From: Glandiceps talaboti
Taxonomy: Eukaryota > Hemichordata > Enteropneusta > Spengelidae
Reading direction: 5' to 3'
Assembly (NCBI RefSeq): GCF_964340395.1
Contig: NC_135550.1
Coordinates: 23,035,176-23,099,175, forward strand
DNA: 64,000 nt
This document shows, piece by piece, positions 24,435 through 38,874 of the stretch. The stretch's first letter is position 1, and the number at the start of each line of letters is the position of its first letter. The notes under the pieces are model-generated. The model saw nothing but the letters and a program-made list of their open reading frames with translations, was not told where the DNA came from and made no database searches. The position numbers were made by a program, and so were the translations under genes.

Positions 24435-25141
24435 GAGTGTGACGGACAAGTAAATGTGTCTATGCGTTTGTATGCGTAAGTATGCGTTTGTCTGTTTGTC
24501 TGTGAGTGTTGGTTTATCTGTGTATAGTTCAACATGCTGAAACTCAAGCCATCAGTTGATGAGTAAGCAAACTTTTCTACTTTTTTTGGCAGCGTACCAA
24601 TTTAGCAGTCAAATGAAACACTTAAATCACCATTCACGCATTGAATCGTATAGACAAATTTTGTATAAATGTTTTTCCCCAGTAGTCTGTACAATCTTTT
24701 ACGCCCTCGTCCGTAACTGGGAAAAGCAGTTTTTCTTTTGGTGAAATTGTGCAACATAAGCAGAATATTTAGTGGTCTGAGACTGACTACTCGCAAGTCT
24801 TACGTTCGAAATGTCGTAAGCTCCTATTTTGATATAATGACATGACATCATTAGCATCTGTTGTTTGTCTCAGCACATTGTTTTCACATTAATCTTCAAG
24901 GCTGAGCAAGCCTACCACATTAGGGACAGGTCTGTTTCTCCAGCTGGGGGGCGGGGGCGATGTATTTTTCCAAAACACGATGACCCCCCCCCCCCATATA
25001 TCATACTCACGTGACAGGTATATTTTGATCGTGACTCAGCATGGACTGTTTGACTGTCTCGCAAATACTTATCCCGGGATAGCACTATCATAAAATTATT
25101 GACTACACAGATTAAATATATTCAAAAAGAAGTTTAATAAG

Positions 25142-25860
25142 CTTGAGATGGGATATACACCTTTCATGGGGGTCCTAGGGTTTTCCCTTGAAGTCATTGA
25201 GTTTTTTACTGTTAAAGTCAATTTTTAGGCTATTCAGACACTTCCAGGCGATAATTTCCAAGCTTTACAAGAAAGCACCAACATGTAATTAGCAGCTACA
25301 TTGGGTTGAAATATTTTGAAAAGTTTAACAGCATCTTGACAGTAAGAGGAAGGGGGAGAGCTTGAAACTTGGATATGTCCACCTCTTGTGGGGGGGGGGG
25401 GGTTCTAAGAGATTTTTACGCTTAAGCCAATTTTTAGATTATTCAGACCCTTTCTGGCAATAACCTCCAAGCTTTACAAAACAGCACCATCAAGTATCAG
25501 GAACTATTCTCTATACGTACGCTAATGGTAGTATCATTGGTAGGGGAGATTTGGAGTTTCTTGTCAATTTTTAGACTAAGTCCGAGGCTATCTTGGCAAA
25601 AATTTCACACATTTAAAAGACAATATAAATCTAAAACTAGCGTAGGATGAACATGTTTAAGAAGAATTTAATACCATTATGATAGTAAAAAGATTGGTTC
25701 ATCTGATTGTTAGTAGAATGCACGAGTGACCTCTGGGGATGAGGGAGTCCTAGGAGTTCTCTCCTAGCAGATCTGGAAGGTTTTTTGGCAATTTTTAGGT
25801 TATTCATAGCCTTTGAGGTAATATTTCACAGCTTCGAAAAGCTAACGTTAATGTGAGTTT
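25142..25860. repeat. degenerate long-period tandem repeat, about four copies
   Basis: Copies begin near 25142, 25345, 25540 and 25680. Each holds a core CAATTTTTAG followed by TTATTCAGACCCTT-like text, a GGCAATA-like segment and AAGCTTTACAA-like text. Several also carry a G-rich GGTCCTAG or GGGGG block about 50 bp before the core. Period is about 140-210 bp and copies are strongly diverged. Confidence 0.55.
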
Positions 25861-26427
25861 CCCATGTCACATAAAAATGGGCCCGTAACATTGGTATAGT
25901 GGCATTACTATTACAGATAGAGTAAAGTCACTGGTACACAAACATGTATGTTTAGAGAACTTTAGTTAATAGAAACTGGAACCTGATGAGATGTGGTGAT
26001 ATGTAGTGTCGAGATAGAAAGTGTATTAATCCCTTCATACAGAAGAGTAGAACAGTTTAGATTAACTTCTTTTATAAACTATCTATGAAGATTGCCATTA
26101 CGAAACCTTCAAGTTCACTTTTGTCCCAAAGTGCAATATAAGTTGTGATTGTGAAACAGCCAAGTATTTACATGACATATGTTCTGTAACTAGTGTGGTA
26201 GCTAGGTAATACATGTATATTTTTATGCAGAGTTATGTTTGAACTCTTACGTGAAGTAATATTAAAGAATTTATGCAAAAAACATGGGACAAGAACAAAT
26301 ACCACAGTTCAGACAAAGTTGTATGCCATTGAAGAAATGGGTTTTTTCCTCCATCACAATCCAAAACACAATGGCCCCCCTATCCACAATTTTCAAAAGA
26401 GGAAACTGCCAATTTCAAAAACAGGTA

Positions 26428-26487
26428 ACCCCCACCACCACCACCACCACCACCACCACCACAACCACCACCACAACCACCACCAAT
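26428..26487. repeat. (CAC)n trinucleotide repeat
   Basis: CCACCACCA repeats with AAC interruptions. Open frames across it would encode His or Thr runs but have no supporting context. Confidence 0.9.
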
Positions 26488-28144
26488 CCATCGCCCTCCC
26501 CCCATGCCGACGAAAATGACCGATCCCTTACGTCTAAATTGATTCCAGGAATGCCATCAGCTTAGCTCTCGATCATCTTCTGAATCAGCGTATATCAAGA
26601 TATGTTTACTCGGCATAATACCTAACATCAAAGTAAGTGCATACATAATTTGGCCTACGTATAATATTTGCAAAAATTGCTTATATGTCATCGGAGACAA
26701 ATTAACCATTCGATCGCACTTTCCTAGTGTCATGTAGTTCCTGACAATCGGCGCTTCAAACCAATAGAAGGAAATAATATCAATATTTTCGTACCACCGG
26801 CTAGTCTCAAGCTTCGCACAACTGCATATACTGGTCAGAATGTGATTTCTGTCGTTGGTGGCGTCTATGTGGGTACCGCTCTCTCGCCACGTTTATATCA
26901 TCTATTGCATTATTAATTCTGATCGTAAAAAATAATATCTACAATACACTTGTTAACTGTTTCTCTTAGCATTGAATATCACGCTATCACATTGGCCAGG
27001 ATATTTTCTGTGGCTCTCAAAAATGTTGAAGTATCACTGTCTGATAAGAGTATTGACACAGATTAATGGACTCATCTACACTGTCGCTACATCGATCGAA
27101 TAAACTCGTACTACTCATGTATTCACCTCGGCTATGTCATGAATATTAATCAACCATCAGATGTTGGCCAGGCGTCTCTCTCATTATCAGTTACATCAGG
27201 ATAGCCCGCACAGTTGGAGGCAAATGGTTCACCTGCGACAAAGAGGTACGTTTATATTAATTCCCCCACTTTGTCCTGACATTAACTTGTACTTATATAT
27301 TTGATGTTTGAAAAGAAATATCAGCGACCTGAGTACATTTATCGTCACCGGGATGCGTTGAAGGTCTGATATGAAAGTCTAAATTTCGACACGGATGGGT
27401 CGTCCATGTAAGGATGTCCTGGATGATGAATGGCGACTGTGTGTGCGGGACAATATTATTCTTTTACCTAACCGAAAGTGTGAATCCGGTGTAAATAATG
27501 AAACATTAATGAACGTTCAAATTACACATAGACAATGGGACTATGAATAAAGGGGTCACTATATATGCACATATTGTTGGATTATATCAAATGTTTATTT
27601 CGAATACTGTTTGAAGAATCTTGTCAAATTTTGCAATTTTAATCTAATTTTTTAGTCTAAGTATGTTTTTCTCTGTCTGTGTCGTAATATTTTTTTATTT
27701 CTAATGTAACTAGCATTTAATATTCAACGTTGTTAATATAACAAACGCAACCTAAATTTGACAGTTCAACCGAATATAGATGTAATATTATTATTGTGTG
27801 ACATGTTTAATTTCATTTTTTTTTCACTGTTGTTGACAATGACTTGATCCAATATTTATACATTATGTTATCAAATTTCATGCCCATTTCAAAGGTTAAT
27901 GTACACACACCGCGTGTATCTAAATTACACTACTGGGAGGCAATCTACAAATAAGACACAGTACGGAACTACTTTATCGAAATATACGTCAATTAAGAGG
28001 AGTTCAAATCTAACAGTCGAGGTTAGCTATTATTATAAATACTCGTGGTCAGCGTATGCAGTTTGCAGTAATTGTGAATTAAACAGTCATTTTGCATAGT
28101 GCCAGCAATACAATAACGATAAATACAAACACAAACACACAAAG

Positions 28145-28147
<3 letters not shown>

Positions 28148-28177
<30 letters not shown>
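28148..28177. repeat. (GATT)n microsatellite
   Basis: Seven GATT units. Confidence 0.9.
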
Positions 28178-30289
28178 ATTTGGTCAGTGAATATTCTACC
28201 AGTATACGGTGAAATGAAAATGACTTTGGTTCATCCGACATGAAAGTACCACCTGCTCCGTTTAAAGTATAACACGCCACGCCTCATTTGCAGCCGTCAT
28301 TGCGGCCGTCATAACATCATAACGTTTCAGTTGAAAGTATGAGTTTACATTGGTATTGTACTTGTACTAGTAATTTTCAAATCAATGTTTGAAGCACACG
28401 GGATGATGAGTTGTCAGTGACCATCTTGTATTTGTTTTTAAAGAAAATCAATTATGAAACTCATCAAATCGATATAATTAGATAAAATACGCAATATTAA
28501 TACCTCACAACTGGAGATGTAACACCTATTGTTCCGAGTCGTTGTATGGTTATCACGTGGTGCTAATTTTTAAACGGTGGCCACGGTCTAAATCATATTC
28601 TCTCAATTATTATATTGAAAATGACCTGGCTTAGTTAGACAATTGATACAGAGAATGTCCATTTTAAGAAAAAATAGCAAACAGGGTAGCTGAAACACTC
28701 GCACTAGTACGGGGCCTCAATGTATTAATATTAACCTGGCAAATTGCCAACTCCTTGCTTTCATTTGTATGTTAATATTTGGAGTGTCATCGTGTTGCTT
28801 ACGTCTTGTTGTATTGACTTTAACGTGGTTGTTGGTAAATAACTTGGATTTTGACGTTACTGTAATTTGTAAATTGTCCGTTGTGAAAGCAGAGCATTCG
28901 TAACCGTGATGTGCAGCAATACATGATATAGTCGCTATGACAAATTATGAATTGATCCACTAGATGGTGTTTCAACCTTATCTGAGTCATGTACTATAGT
29001 ACTAGTAGTATATTTAAGTCTCTTTACTGCCTAAGAGCTTGGCGGTGATGGTCTGTGCAAGATTGCGAGCTTTTTAGCTATCTCACCGTCGATCTCGCAT
29101 GATGAATTCACGTCATTCACAGTGATATCCAATGTTTGCCGCGTGAACACAGAAATCATCATATAAGAGATGGACATAGCACGAACAAGCTTAGCAATTT
29201 CAAACGAGAGTCTTGCTCCATCAAATGTCAATCCTTTCGTAACCTGTAATCCATTTTCGATGACGACAGCGAGAATCGACGAGCTGTCGTGTCAAACAGC
29301 TACAGTAATAACCAATCAATGTTCTAACCAATTATCAGTGGAAATTGCCATAGAAATATTTAAACGGATCAAACTAATGACGTCACTAACTCTTGGGTTG
29401 ATCTGTAAATGAAACGAACAAATACTGATTTCTAGTCGCTTTTAGTCATTTAAACTTTGCAATCACTAATCATGCTAATAGTATAATGGATCCGGACGTC
29501 GTGCTTGTATAACGTACTGGATGGGGCGTCGACGGCGGCGTCCTAGAAATATATAATGAACTAATATAACGCTAATAGCTGTTCTATCAATCACTCGTGC
29601 ACTATTTTGTTTTTTATATGTTTGTCGTGTTAGCGTAACAGCGGGGAATAATTGGCCACCAGTTCTATATCCAAAATTAAAATATACTAAATAATATGTG
29701 TCTCTTTAGTCGAACCCATTCGTTATTGTACATATATCTTATATCTCGTTGCATAATATTTGAACTCATAAATAATTCAAAATAATACGCGGTCGTTCCA
29801 TATACGAATGTTAAGATGCATACTGAATATTTATCAAACTGAACAAGGCTAAGCTGTCACATACAGGCCTTCGAACATACATGATGCCATCGTGCTTGTA
29901 AAACTTGCTATATTTAGATGCTAACATATTAATTTATGATTCCTCGATCAGCTACCCTCATATTGACATACTGTTTTATTTCGATGTATGTTTACTAGTA
30001 CTTCAACAATGTCTAGCAATATTTTGATGACGTGGTGGAGCTAAAGGTAAACAGAACATCCCAAGTGTGAAGTTGGACAGTCATGTCATATTGATTTTTT
30101 TATTAGATATTTTGTATCTGTTTATGCTATGATGAAGCTGTCTCCTTCGAATTCTATCTCTGTGATCTCGACGTAGTCAGGAAGGGTAGATTTTACTTCG
30201 TAGATCTAAAATCCTAAGGTCATTTTTATAATTAGTGTTTCCTTCAGGGTACACTAGGATGAAGACAATGCCATCACCATCGTTGACGA

Positions 30290-30372
30290 ATGGATGGATG
30301 GATAGAGGGAGGGGGAGAGAATGTAAAGGAAGGGAGAGATCGGGTGGAGGGAGGGAGGGAGGGAGGAGGGAG
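30290..30372. repeat. GGGA/GGAT purine-rich repeat
   Basis: GGATG repeats followed by GGGAGGGAGGGA, strongly purine-biased. Confidence 0.8.
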
Positions 30373-31868
30373 GGAATGGAGAATTGACAAAGAAAAAACA
30401 GTAATTCTTACTAATTCACCGTGTGATTCTTAAACAATTAATCCACAACAAGGAATATACATTCTTACATCAGACACTGACCATATATTGTCAATAATAT
30501 ACATGTATCTTACAATGAATTGTTCATATATTATCCAAGCATACCCTATTCACCACCAAAAACAAATCTATGAGTCAAAAAGTCAAAACTAGGTTCTTCA
30601 TGACTAGAAATTGTATTTGCAGACGAATGGCTGCTGTCCACTTTTAGCGTACTTGTATCTCCCTCTACAGATCTTCATTTTTGAATTCTCTTCAGGAGTT
30701 CTATCACTCTGTCGTATGTCAATGTACACCGTACAACAATACTCTGTATGATACTATAGTAACTGACAATAACGATGAGTGTGGAGACGAATAAAACATT
30801 GTGTGATTATGTCCTCCTAATTAATAATTATGTCATGTCCTTTTCGGAGATTTTACACAACCGTGAAACAGACATTACATATTCAATATCAGGCTATTAC
30901 AAACCCAGTTCAATGCACTCAATTTACATGATGGATGTATATTCAATTGCCTGTGAAGGCCAAGAGGTGGACTGACAATGTACGATACGATTACACTTCA
31001 TCAGTTTTTCGTCCATCGTTAGGCTTAATGTCTGGATAGGATGGACTTCAGTTGTACTTCCTATCTCACCTACACAGCTGACGTTCAGATCGATACTGAA
31101 ATATATTAAAGTCGACATCACATTTTCCATTTGATGTAAATAGCCGACAGAATAGACATGGTTGAGTTGAGTTCATCATGCAAACGCCTTCAGTGCCTAC
31201 TTCAGTATATTTCAAGATCGAAGGAGGTAGAAATCATACACCATCTGATTAAATTCTGATGAAGGAGAGGACTCGGTTCACTTAATTTGTCTATATCACG
31301 ACTTCCGTGTTTGCCTTCTCTATCATATTCTCAGTGCATGTACTTTGTTTATTGCCCCCACCTAGGACAGCACAAATAACTGATACCGTAGATAGTGAAA
31401 TACCATATACATATATTAGCAATGCACTATCCAAATAATGCGAATGATTTTAAAAGCCAGTGATTATTGTGCATATATTTCTGGACAAGATTAGACGGCT
31501 CAATTGTTAGAAAATCTTGTGTTGGTTATCTGCTAACAATCAATATCAAGTTGGTGAAACACAGATGGCAAGTAAAATACAAAAAGAAACTATATTGATT
31601 TGATAATCACCACATACCTAATTAATTAACATTTTATAATTATTTGAACTTGAACAACGATGTATTTATCCATCCTGTCCAAACATCGCCACAATTTGTA
31701 ATCAGTACCTACAAAATAATCATTTTATTTTTAAAAATGGAATTATTATTTCTTAACTAATACCTATTAAGTGCATTATTAGCATCTATTTACAGAAATA
31801 TGTAATAAACACACCAAATACATACCTATATACAGACGAAACTTAACCCAAATAATGTATAAATGAAA

Positions 31869-32048
<180 letters not shown>

Positions 32049-32211
32049 CAAATCCTGAAGAAAGGTAAATGTTCAACCAATTATATCGCTTGTTCAACTA
32101 TTAGAACACCCTTTTCAGTATTTTTACTCGGCCTGAACATAACGCTTGTTTGTGGTAGGAATGTAGAACAATTTAATCGTTAAGAAATGGGTCTAAATTT
32201 ATAAATGTGAC

Positions 32212-32242
32212 CATAGACCCTCCACTTGGTGGAGGGTCTATG
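32212..32242. repeat. short perfect palindrome, family copy 1
   Basis: Perfect 14-bp arms CATAGACCCTCCAC with a 3-bp loop. Flanks (TAAATTTATAAATGTGAC against TAAATTCATATGTCACAT) extend the pairing imperfectly. A related palindrome lies at 58027-58056. Confidence 0.75.
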
Positions 32243-32508
32243 ATGTGACATATGAATTTAGTATTTATGGTGATTTATGCATTCAAGGTGTGAATAATTC
32301 TCAGGAGAACATCCTATCCAAACTCCATTATCCATGCGATGACGATGTGTTACATAGCTGATACCCCTCTATGGCAATGTGTAATGCCCGACTCTTTCCA
32401 TTTGCTAGATTCAATATTCACATTGCGTTGCATTATGTTTCCTGCAGATCGCGTAGCAGTTTCAACATAGTCATTAGTGTAGCTGTAAAGAATCGGAGTG
32501 TTTACTAG

Positions 32509-35500
32509 ATGTCGTCCAATCAATTCACCAAAATGGAGCCCTACAAGGACAAACCTAGTCCGACGACGGAACAGCCTAGACGAGCAAGCCAGAGCCCTAT
32601 TCCGGAAAGTCCGGGAGGCAGTGAAGCAGAGGTTAGTTCCACACGTACCCAATTCTGACTCGATATGTCTACGTTACGTTGAATCCAAGTTTTTTGTGCT
32701 ATAAGACGAAATTGGATTCTACTGCAAGGAGAAAATTCACCACTAAGCAATATTGGCGGTTCATCGGAAATTGGAATCACATTTTCAATTTCCAGTCGTA
32801 ATACCCATCGTAATGCATGCTAAAAACCAAAGGTTATTGCGATATAGGGCCGCAACTCTGATTTTTTTCAAATCTGTTATTATAATTGTAGCTTAATTTG
32901 AAAAAAATCAGATCCAATTATTAAGAATGATGGATTTCTTAAATTTTTAAGAAGAAATCACTTAAATGTGTTTATCGATACAACGGATTGAATTCTGTAC
33001 TCCGCAGAGTGTACAAAACAAGGAAGAAACGACGTTAGATATTTTGCACCAGCGGCTAATATGTTTAAAATTCGATTTAACAAAATGACATAAAAGCGTA
33101 TGAGGAAAGACACGGTCACTATTTGAATATCAAAATAATTGAAGCCGCATAGAAATCGTAATGAGTGTTCAAAAGAAATAAATAAAGGAACTGTCTGTAT
33201 TCGATATATTTGATATATAAGTGGCGTTGGTGACGTGAATACAATATACATTCCATTGACCAAATTCATACTTTGTATTTGAGAATACATAAAAATCAGT
33301 TATCGGGTTTAGTGGTCATTCACCAGTATTGTGTAATTCCTTATACGCCATACCTATGCATGTTGAATTCTTAATAAAGTCACGGATCTGAAATGGCGTG
33401 ACTCTGTAGGGGATTTAGAACGATGCTATGAATGAAAAATGACAGGAAGAACGAGAACTCGTACTGCTCTCCAGAAAACAAAATATGTCTGAGTACTGAA
33501 ACAGACTGTAAGGTAAGGTAAAGTGGGATACCTGTGTGAAAATTAAAAGAAACGGAGAGTTCGCCAGTATGATGGGATTACTGTGGAACATTCGTAGGCC
33601 TATATTTTATGTTATTTGAATGTTTTACTGTATGAAGACAAATTACAACTTATATCATACTAAGCTGTAGTTATTCTTTTCATGACAACATTAATGACTA
33701 GAATTCTAATAATGCTGAAATATCACATGTCTATATCATATATACTCATTCAATTCATTTTGTATATTCCTTCATCAATATTTCCATCTGACACTCTCTT
33801 CACTGTCATGACATGCATCGCATGGTTTTGTGTATATGCAACTGCTTTTATGATCAGCACGATGTTTTGTGTATGATGACTTGTGTATTACGTAAATTTC
33901 TGTAAAATACATCACAAATCACTTCTCACATTTTCGCTTTTAATTTCATTTCTGTGGACTCAGATTTGTTGTATAAAGGTTGTCGGTAGCATTTTGGAGG
34001 TGTCTTTGCTGTTTAGCTGTCATAGTGCTGTGGCAAACTTCACATATGTGGCATCTAATCTTAATTCTATGAATCCACATTACCACATAACTAGTGTAGA
34101 TAAACATGGTTGATCACGTGTATGCTGGCTGTAGTTAACGGTCTGTCTGTCTTCTATCGTTGTTGTGGCGCACTCTACGTACGTGCTTGTAATTCTCGAC
34201 TTAAAAGGGCAGGTGAAAGGATCAATCATAAACATCCACACTCGCCTGTATTTATTTATTTATTCATACTTATTTACAAGACCTGCCGTCATTTGTTATA
34301 CATAAAATGACGTCATGCATAAATTATTGTCAGTTCCGTGTGTTGTAAATAGGTACGAATCACACACTCACAATCAAGTCACTAAATGCATTTGAACGGT
34401 GATGGCGTTTCCTTTTTCGTTTCTTTTTTTAACCAATTCCAGCTGCTGCTGAAGTTTGAAGGTGACTCAAGAAAATTTGGCAAACTTGCAAACGGGAAGA
34501 AAAATGCAAAGGAAAGAAAATTAGAATGTGTAGGTTTTGTTTTGTTTGATGATGATGATGATGATGATTATGACATGTGACAAATTAATGCAATACAGAC
34601 ACCAGTAAAGATAGCTTAGTGTTGATGTTGTGTTTATTAACAAGCACCATTTGTACTTTTCATTTCATTTATAATTTTTGACATTTGTATTCAAATTGGT
34701 TTGACTTTACTTGCACGTTAGTAGTTGTCAATTTCGTTCAGTCAGTTATCATCTACTATCATTTAACATAATGATCATGAAAATGTATAGCTCGTTTGTA
34801 CCTTTAGTGGTTGACTTGTTTTATTCGTGAATATAAATCATCACCCTGTTCCAATTTCTTTCCTTTGCCTTTTTTTCATTGATTCGCTGAGACGATGTCA
34901 TTTGCATGATACTAGTGTTTTCAGTCTGTGTGTATGGTTTCACCTCCATGCACCCTTTAGGTCCATAATTGCATGTCGACGTAGATTCGTTGCTGTTGGT
35001 ATATTTGCATGATGATGATTTGAAGATTGTATGGTTTTAATACTTGATTCGTGGCGAGACATTGAGACTACAGTAACCTGAAAGCGGTGGTCAGTAATTT
35101 AAAACTTTTATCATTTTAACATTTTCGGAGTATTGGTAGATATTTTAGATTAACATGTGTTCTAACAATAGAATTGTTTTGGTGTATCAGTGACTTAGAC
35201 CTCTATATAAGTAGTTCTAACTTTTGCATTTGTCTTGCTTAGGTTTGTTGGTCAGTTGTGTGACTTTTGTGTGTCGCAGGAGTGCTTAGTTTTTATTTGA
35301 AATTTAGAACTCACGTACCACATTGGCGAATTCTGTTCAGTAAGCGACTCTGTAAAATCGGACATTATTTCATTAACTGTGCGATCGTCTTGACGTACGG
35401 TCGGTGTAGTTCCAAATTGAAGACGCCTCAGCTCCGTAAAAATGACAACGATACTATAAAAACTGACATCTGGGTGTTTTTTGAAGGAAGAAAATTGTGT

Positions 35501-37706
35501 CGATGATCACAACTTTAAAAAGAACAGAAATTGTTCGAGCAAGCACATATTCTAGGAGCTCCTGTTTTGCGTTCGTTTCACAGAACCACTATTATATTAC
35601 ACAATTTGGACAAATAACGGTTCTTCAATTTATCCCTACCTTTGAGGACTAATACTACTGTGTCTATTTCAAATTTTGCGATCGTCCATAATGCGAAAGT
35701 GAAATCTTCGTGATAACCTTTCTTTTTGATTTCTTTCAGCGTTATTATTTAGCCACCAAAATCTCATAGTAATATTATGTTGTTGTTTTTTGTTCAGTCT
35801 AGCTCGCTGCGGCCAAGTTTTGTAAGACGCATTTATGTTGTCATCATTCCACCATAGCTTGCTTCATATCACTGTTTGTGATGTCATCGATGTTGTCAGA
35901 TAATGTACACCCTATCTTACTGATGATGCTTATTTTGTGATGTTTTTTCCCTCCTATCTATTCCACAGCCACATAAGCACCCACGGGAGTGGACGACGGA
36001 CATCTGGCATTGTGCGGGGGAGCCCAGAAGTTGTGAGCATTTATGATAGTTTCATACAAATGATAGTTCAAATTGGTTGCTGTGTGTTGAGAAAGGAGAC
36101 TTGATGCCAATGATGACTCATTACCCCTGGGTGTATCTGTCACACAATGAACGCTGGATTTTAATTAATCATAATTCATAATAGGACTCTCATCTAAAAA
36201 AAAAAATTTACAGTGACAGACAACATCACTCTCGGAATATTGCATTGGAAAAAATTCGAATTCAAATGATCAAATCCGGATCCAATTGTTTATGTCGATA
36301 TGCAAAGGTTGCAGTGATGATAAACCAGACTAAATATGGGTGTATTTAAATCCCCCTTTTGTCACCCTGACAGTCGTAGGAATGTATGTTTTACGGCGAA
36401 TATAAAACTACCAACGAGTTAAATTACAGATAACCTTAACATTGACTAAATTACTAGTAATGGCATTCTATAACTTCCATATATAGAAAATTTCTTATTC
36501 CAATCATCGTATGTATGTATGGTAAAACTCCCTTTGTCGCATCACTTCTTCTGCAAGCTTAAGGGCACAACTATTCCGTCGTCATGGAGACTGCAATTTC
36601 TCGAACCAGTGACTCGTTCTTTAATACGCTCATGACATCCATGGCGTTTTGACGACAGAAAGTAATCCACGTCAGAAACGATTCTATTCAGTGCTTAAAG
36701 ATGGCTCTTTTATTTGTCATTTGTGTCGTCTGTTTTAATTTGTTCTGTTCTATTCTGTTCAAGATTTTTCGTCTTGTCTCTTACAGGTTTGTGTGGTTGT
36801 TGTTTCTTACCATGTTTCCTATGTGAGGTGTCGGGACGGTTAAACGAACCATTCTGTGCTGGCTTCTGGTGGCCATGTGGACTTACAGGACTTCGAACTA
36901 AGATGAGGTTAAAGCATAAAATAGAGGTAATTATGAATATTAATAAATCGTTTGACACGATATTTATGATGTTAGCTTATCCTCCTAGTGTCTATTTATG
37001 TACGCTCCGTTACATGACGATGACGGTAACTATGACAACACGTTTCGAATTTCTAGTTCCTATAAATTCACGTCACAATAATTTGTTGATGAAATTAAAT
37101 TTGTATAATATATGTGTATGCATGTATGTATGTATGTATGTATGTATGTATGTATGTATGTATGTATGTATGTATGTATGTATGTATGTACAAAATGTAT
37201 GTACAAAATGTATGTATGAATGTATGTATGTATGTATGTATGTATGTATGTATGTATGTATGTATGTATGTATGTATGTATGTACATGTATGTATGTATG
37301 TATGTATGTATGTATGTATGTATGTATGTATGTATGTATGTATATGTATGTACATGTATGTACGTATGTATGTATGTATGTGAATAATGCATACATGGAT
37401 GGATGCATGCATGCATGCATGCATGCATGCACACATAGATGCATGCAGACAGGCAGGGAGGTGTGTCTGTGTCTGAGTGTCTGTGTGAGCCTGCCTGTAT
37501 CTGTGCATACGTGTGTGCGTGTATACATATACATGTGTGGATGACTTAATTGTCTTTCATACCGTTTTAAAAACACATTCCTGACATTTTCCTTCTACCA
37601 GGGTGATGTCTTCAAGGACGTCTTTTACTCTACTTGCTGTGGACCATGCGCTGCCTGTCAAATGGCTCGGGAACTCGATTTCATCGAAAACCAGGTGACG
37701 GACTGA
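32509..37706 (+). CDS. PLAC8-family cysteine-rich protein, gene 2
   Basis: Four exons: 32509-32631, 35969-36032, 36787-36926, 37602-37706 (TGA). Two in-frame starts exist. ATG at 32509 directly follows an in-frame TAG and has a weak context. ATG at 32533 has AAA before it and G at +4 and looks stronger. Products are 143 or 135 aa. The N-terminus is proline/serine rich and likely disordered. The core has REWTTDIWHC, CLCGCCFLPCFLCEVSGRLN, WWPCGLTGLRTKMRLKHKIE and CCGPCAACQMAREL, the same order as gene 1. Exon 3 is exactly 140 nt in both genes and all intron phases match, so they are tandem duplicates. Exon 2 is the weakest call: it fits by phase, splice sites and the W/C spacing, but is more diverged (CAGEPRSC where gene 1 has CVSDMRSC). 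Introns are longer than in gene 1 and intron 3 holds a large ATGT repeat. Confidence 0.87.
32632..35968 (+). other. PLAC8 gene 2 intron 1
   Basis: A 3.3-kb GT-AG intron. It holds the inverted repeat at 32858-32911, a GAT repeat near 34548-34570 and AT-rich unique sequence. A hydrophobic open frame at 33682-33876 looks like AT-rich chance. No gene was recognised. Confidence 0.55.
32858..32911. repeat. perfect 16-bp inverted repeat
   Basis: CTGATTTTTTTCAAAT and its exact complement separated by 22 bp, in PLAC8 gene 2 intron 1. Confidence 0.7.
37116..37440. repeat. (ATGT)n / (GCAT)n microsatellite in PLAC8 gene 2 intron 3
   Basis: About 260 bp of ATGT with ACAA and ACATG interruptions, then GCAT units. 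Open frames across it are repeat artefacts. Confidence 0.95.
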
Positions 37707-38254
37707 GGAACAATAATTATATACAAGTCAGCTCTCGATCAATTAATCTCGAATTTTTGTGTAATGCTATGCAATGTATCCGCCAAAATTTAACAATCAG
37801 TAAGATATATGTAAGGATTTGAATTGCGCCATCAGTGGTGCTTAGAAGAAATTTTTGTTTTACCCATTTTAAGGCGGGTTGCAATATCTCAAACGTATCA
37901 AATTAACTTATTGATATTATTAGTTTTTAAATGGTCATACAGATGAAATATTATAATTTACTTTACATTGTGTTGTTATTTTGATGTCGCAATGACTATA
38001 TATATAGGGGACTAAACGTTCATCTCAATTTCAACAAACTAAATTACCTGTACCTTTACCTTCATTGTGCAACAATGATACGACTTGACTTTTCTTGTAT
38101 TCAATATTTACCATCACGTTAGTATATAAGCTTATCGTGGCATAGTCTGTTTAATAGTCAATATGATGCGCTTTGGAAATATTTTTCATTTTTCCATTCG
38201 AGAGGGTATACACCCATACACATTTCATTCTATCCGCTAGGCATCTACTATCTA

Positions 38255-38580
<326 letters not shown>

Positions 38581-38787
38581 CTGTCTTCGTCCACTTTCTC
38601 TCTACATGTACATGTACTGTCCCCCTCACTCTACCTTCTCCCTCATAACATATCTCTCTCTGCATGACTATCTACTCTGCCTCTTTCTCTTTTCGTCCTA
38701 ACTTTACATTTCTCTCTCTGACTATTCAATATATCGATCTATCCCTTCCTCTGTCTTTGTCTCTGTCTCTGTCTTATCTCCGATTGT

Positions 38788-38790
<3 letters not shown>

Positions 38791-38868
<78 letters not shown>
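38791..38868. repeat. (CT)n microsatellite
   Basis: About 78 bp of CT, 220 bp after the larger CT tract. Confidence 0.95.

Positions 38869-38874
<6 letters not shown>

Noticed and set aside
33682-33876. 64-codon hydrophobic frame in PLAC8 gene 2 intron 1
   Set aside because: Hydrophobicity follows from T-rich codons; no homology or context.
36714-37544. 276-codon plus-strand frame joining PLAC8 exon 3 to a Cys/Met/Tyr/Val repeat
   Set aside because: It reads through a good donor at 36926 into the ATGT microsatellite; phase and homology support splicing to 37602 instead.
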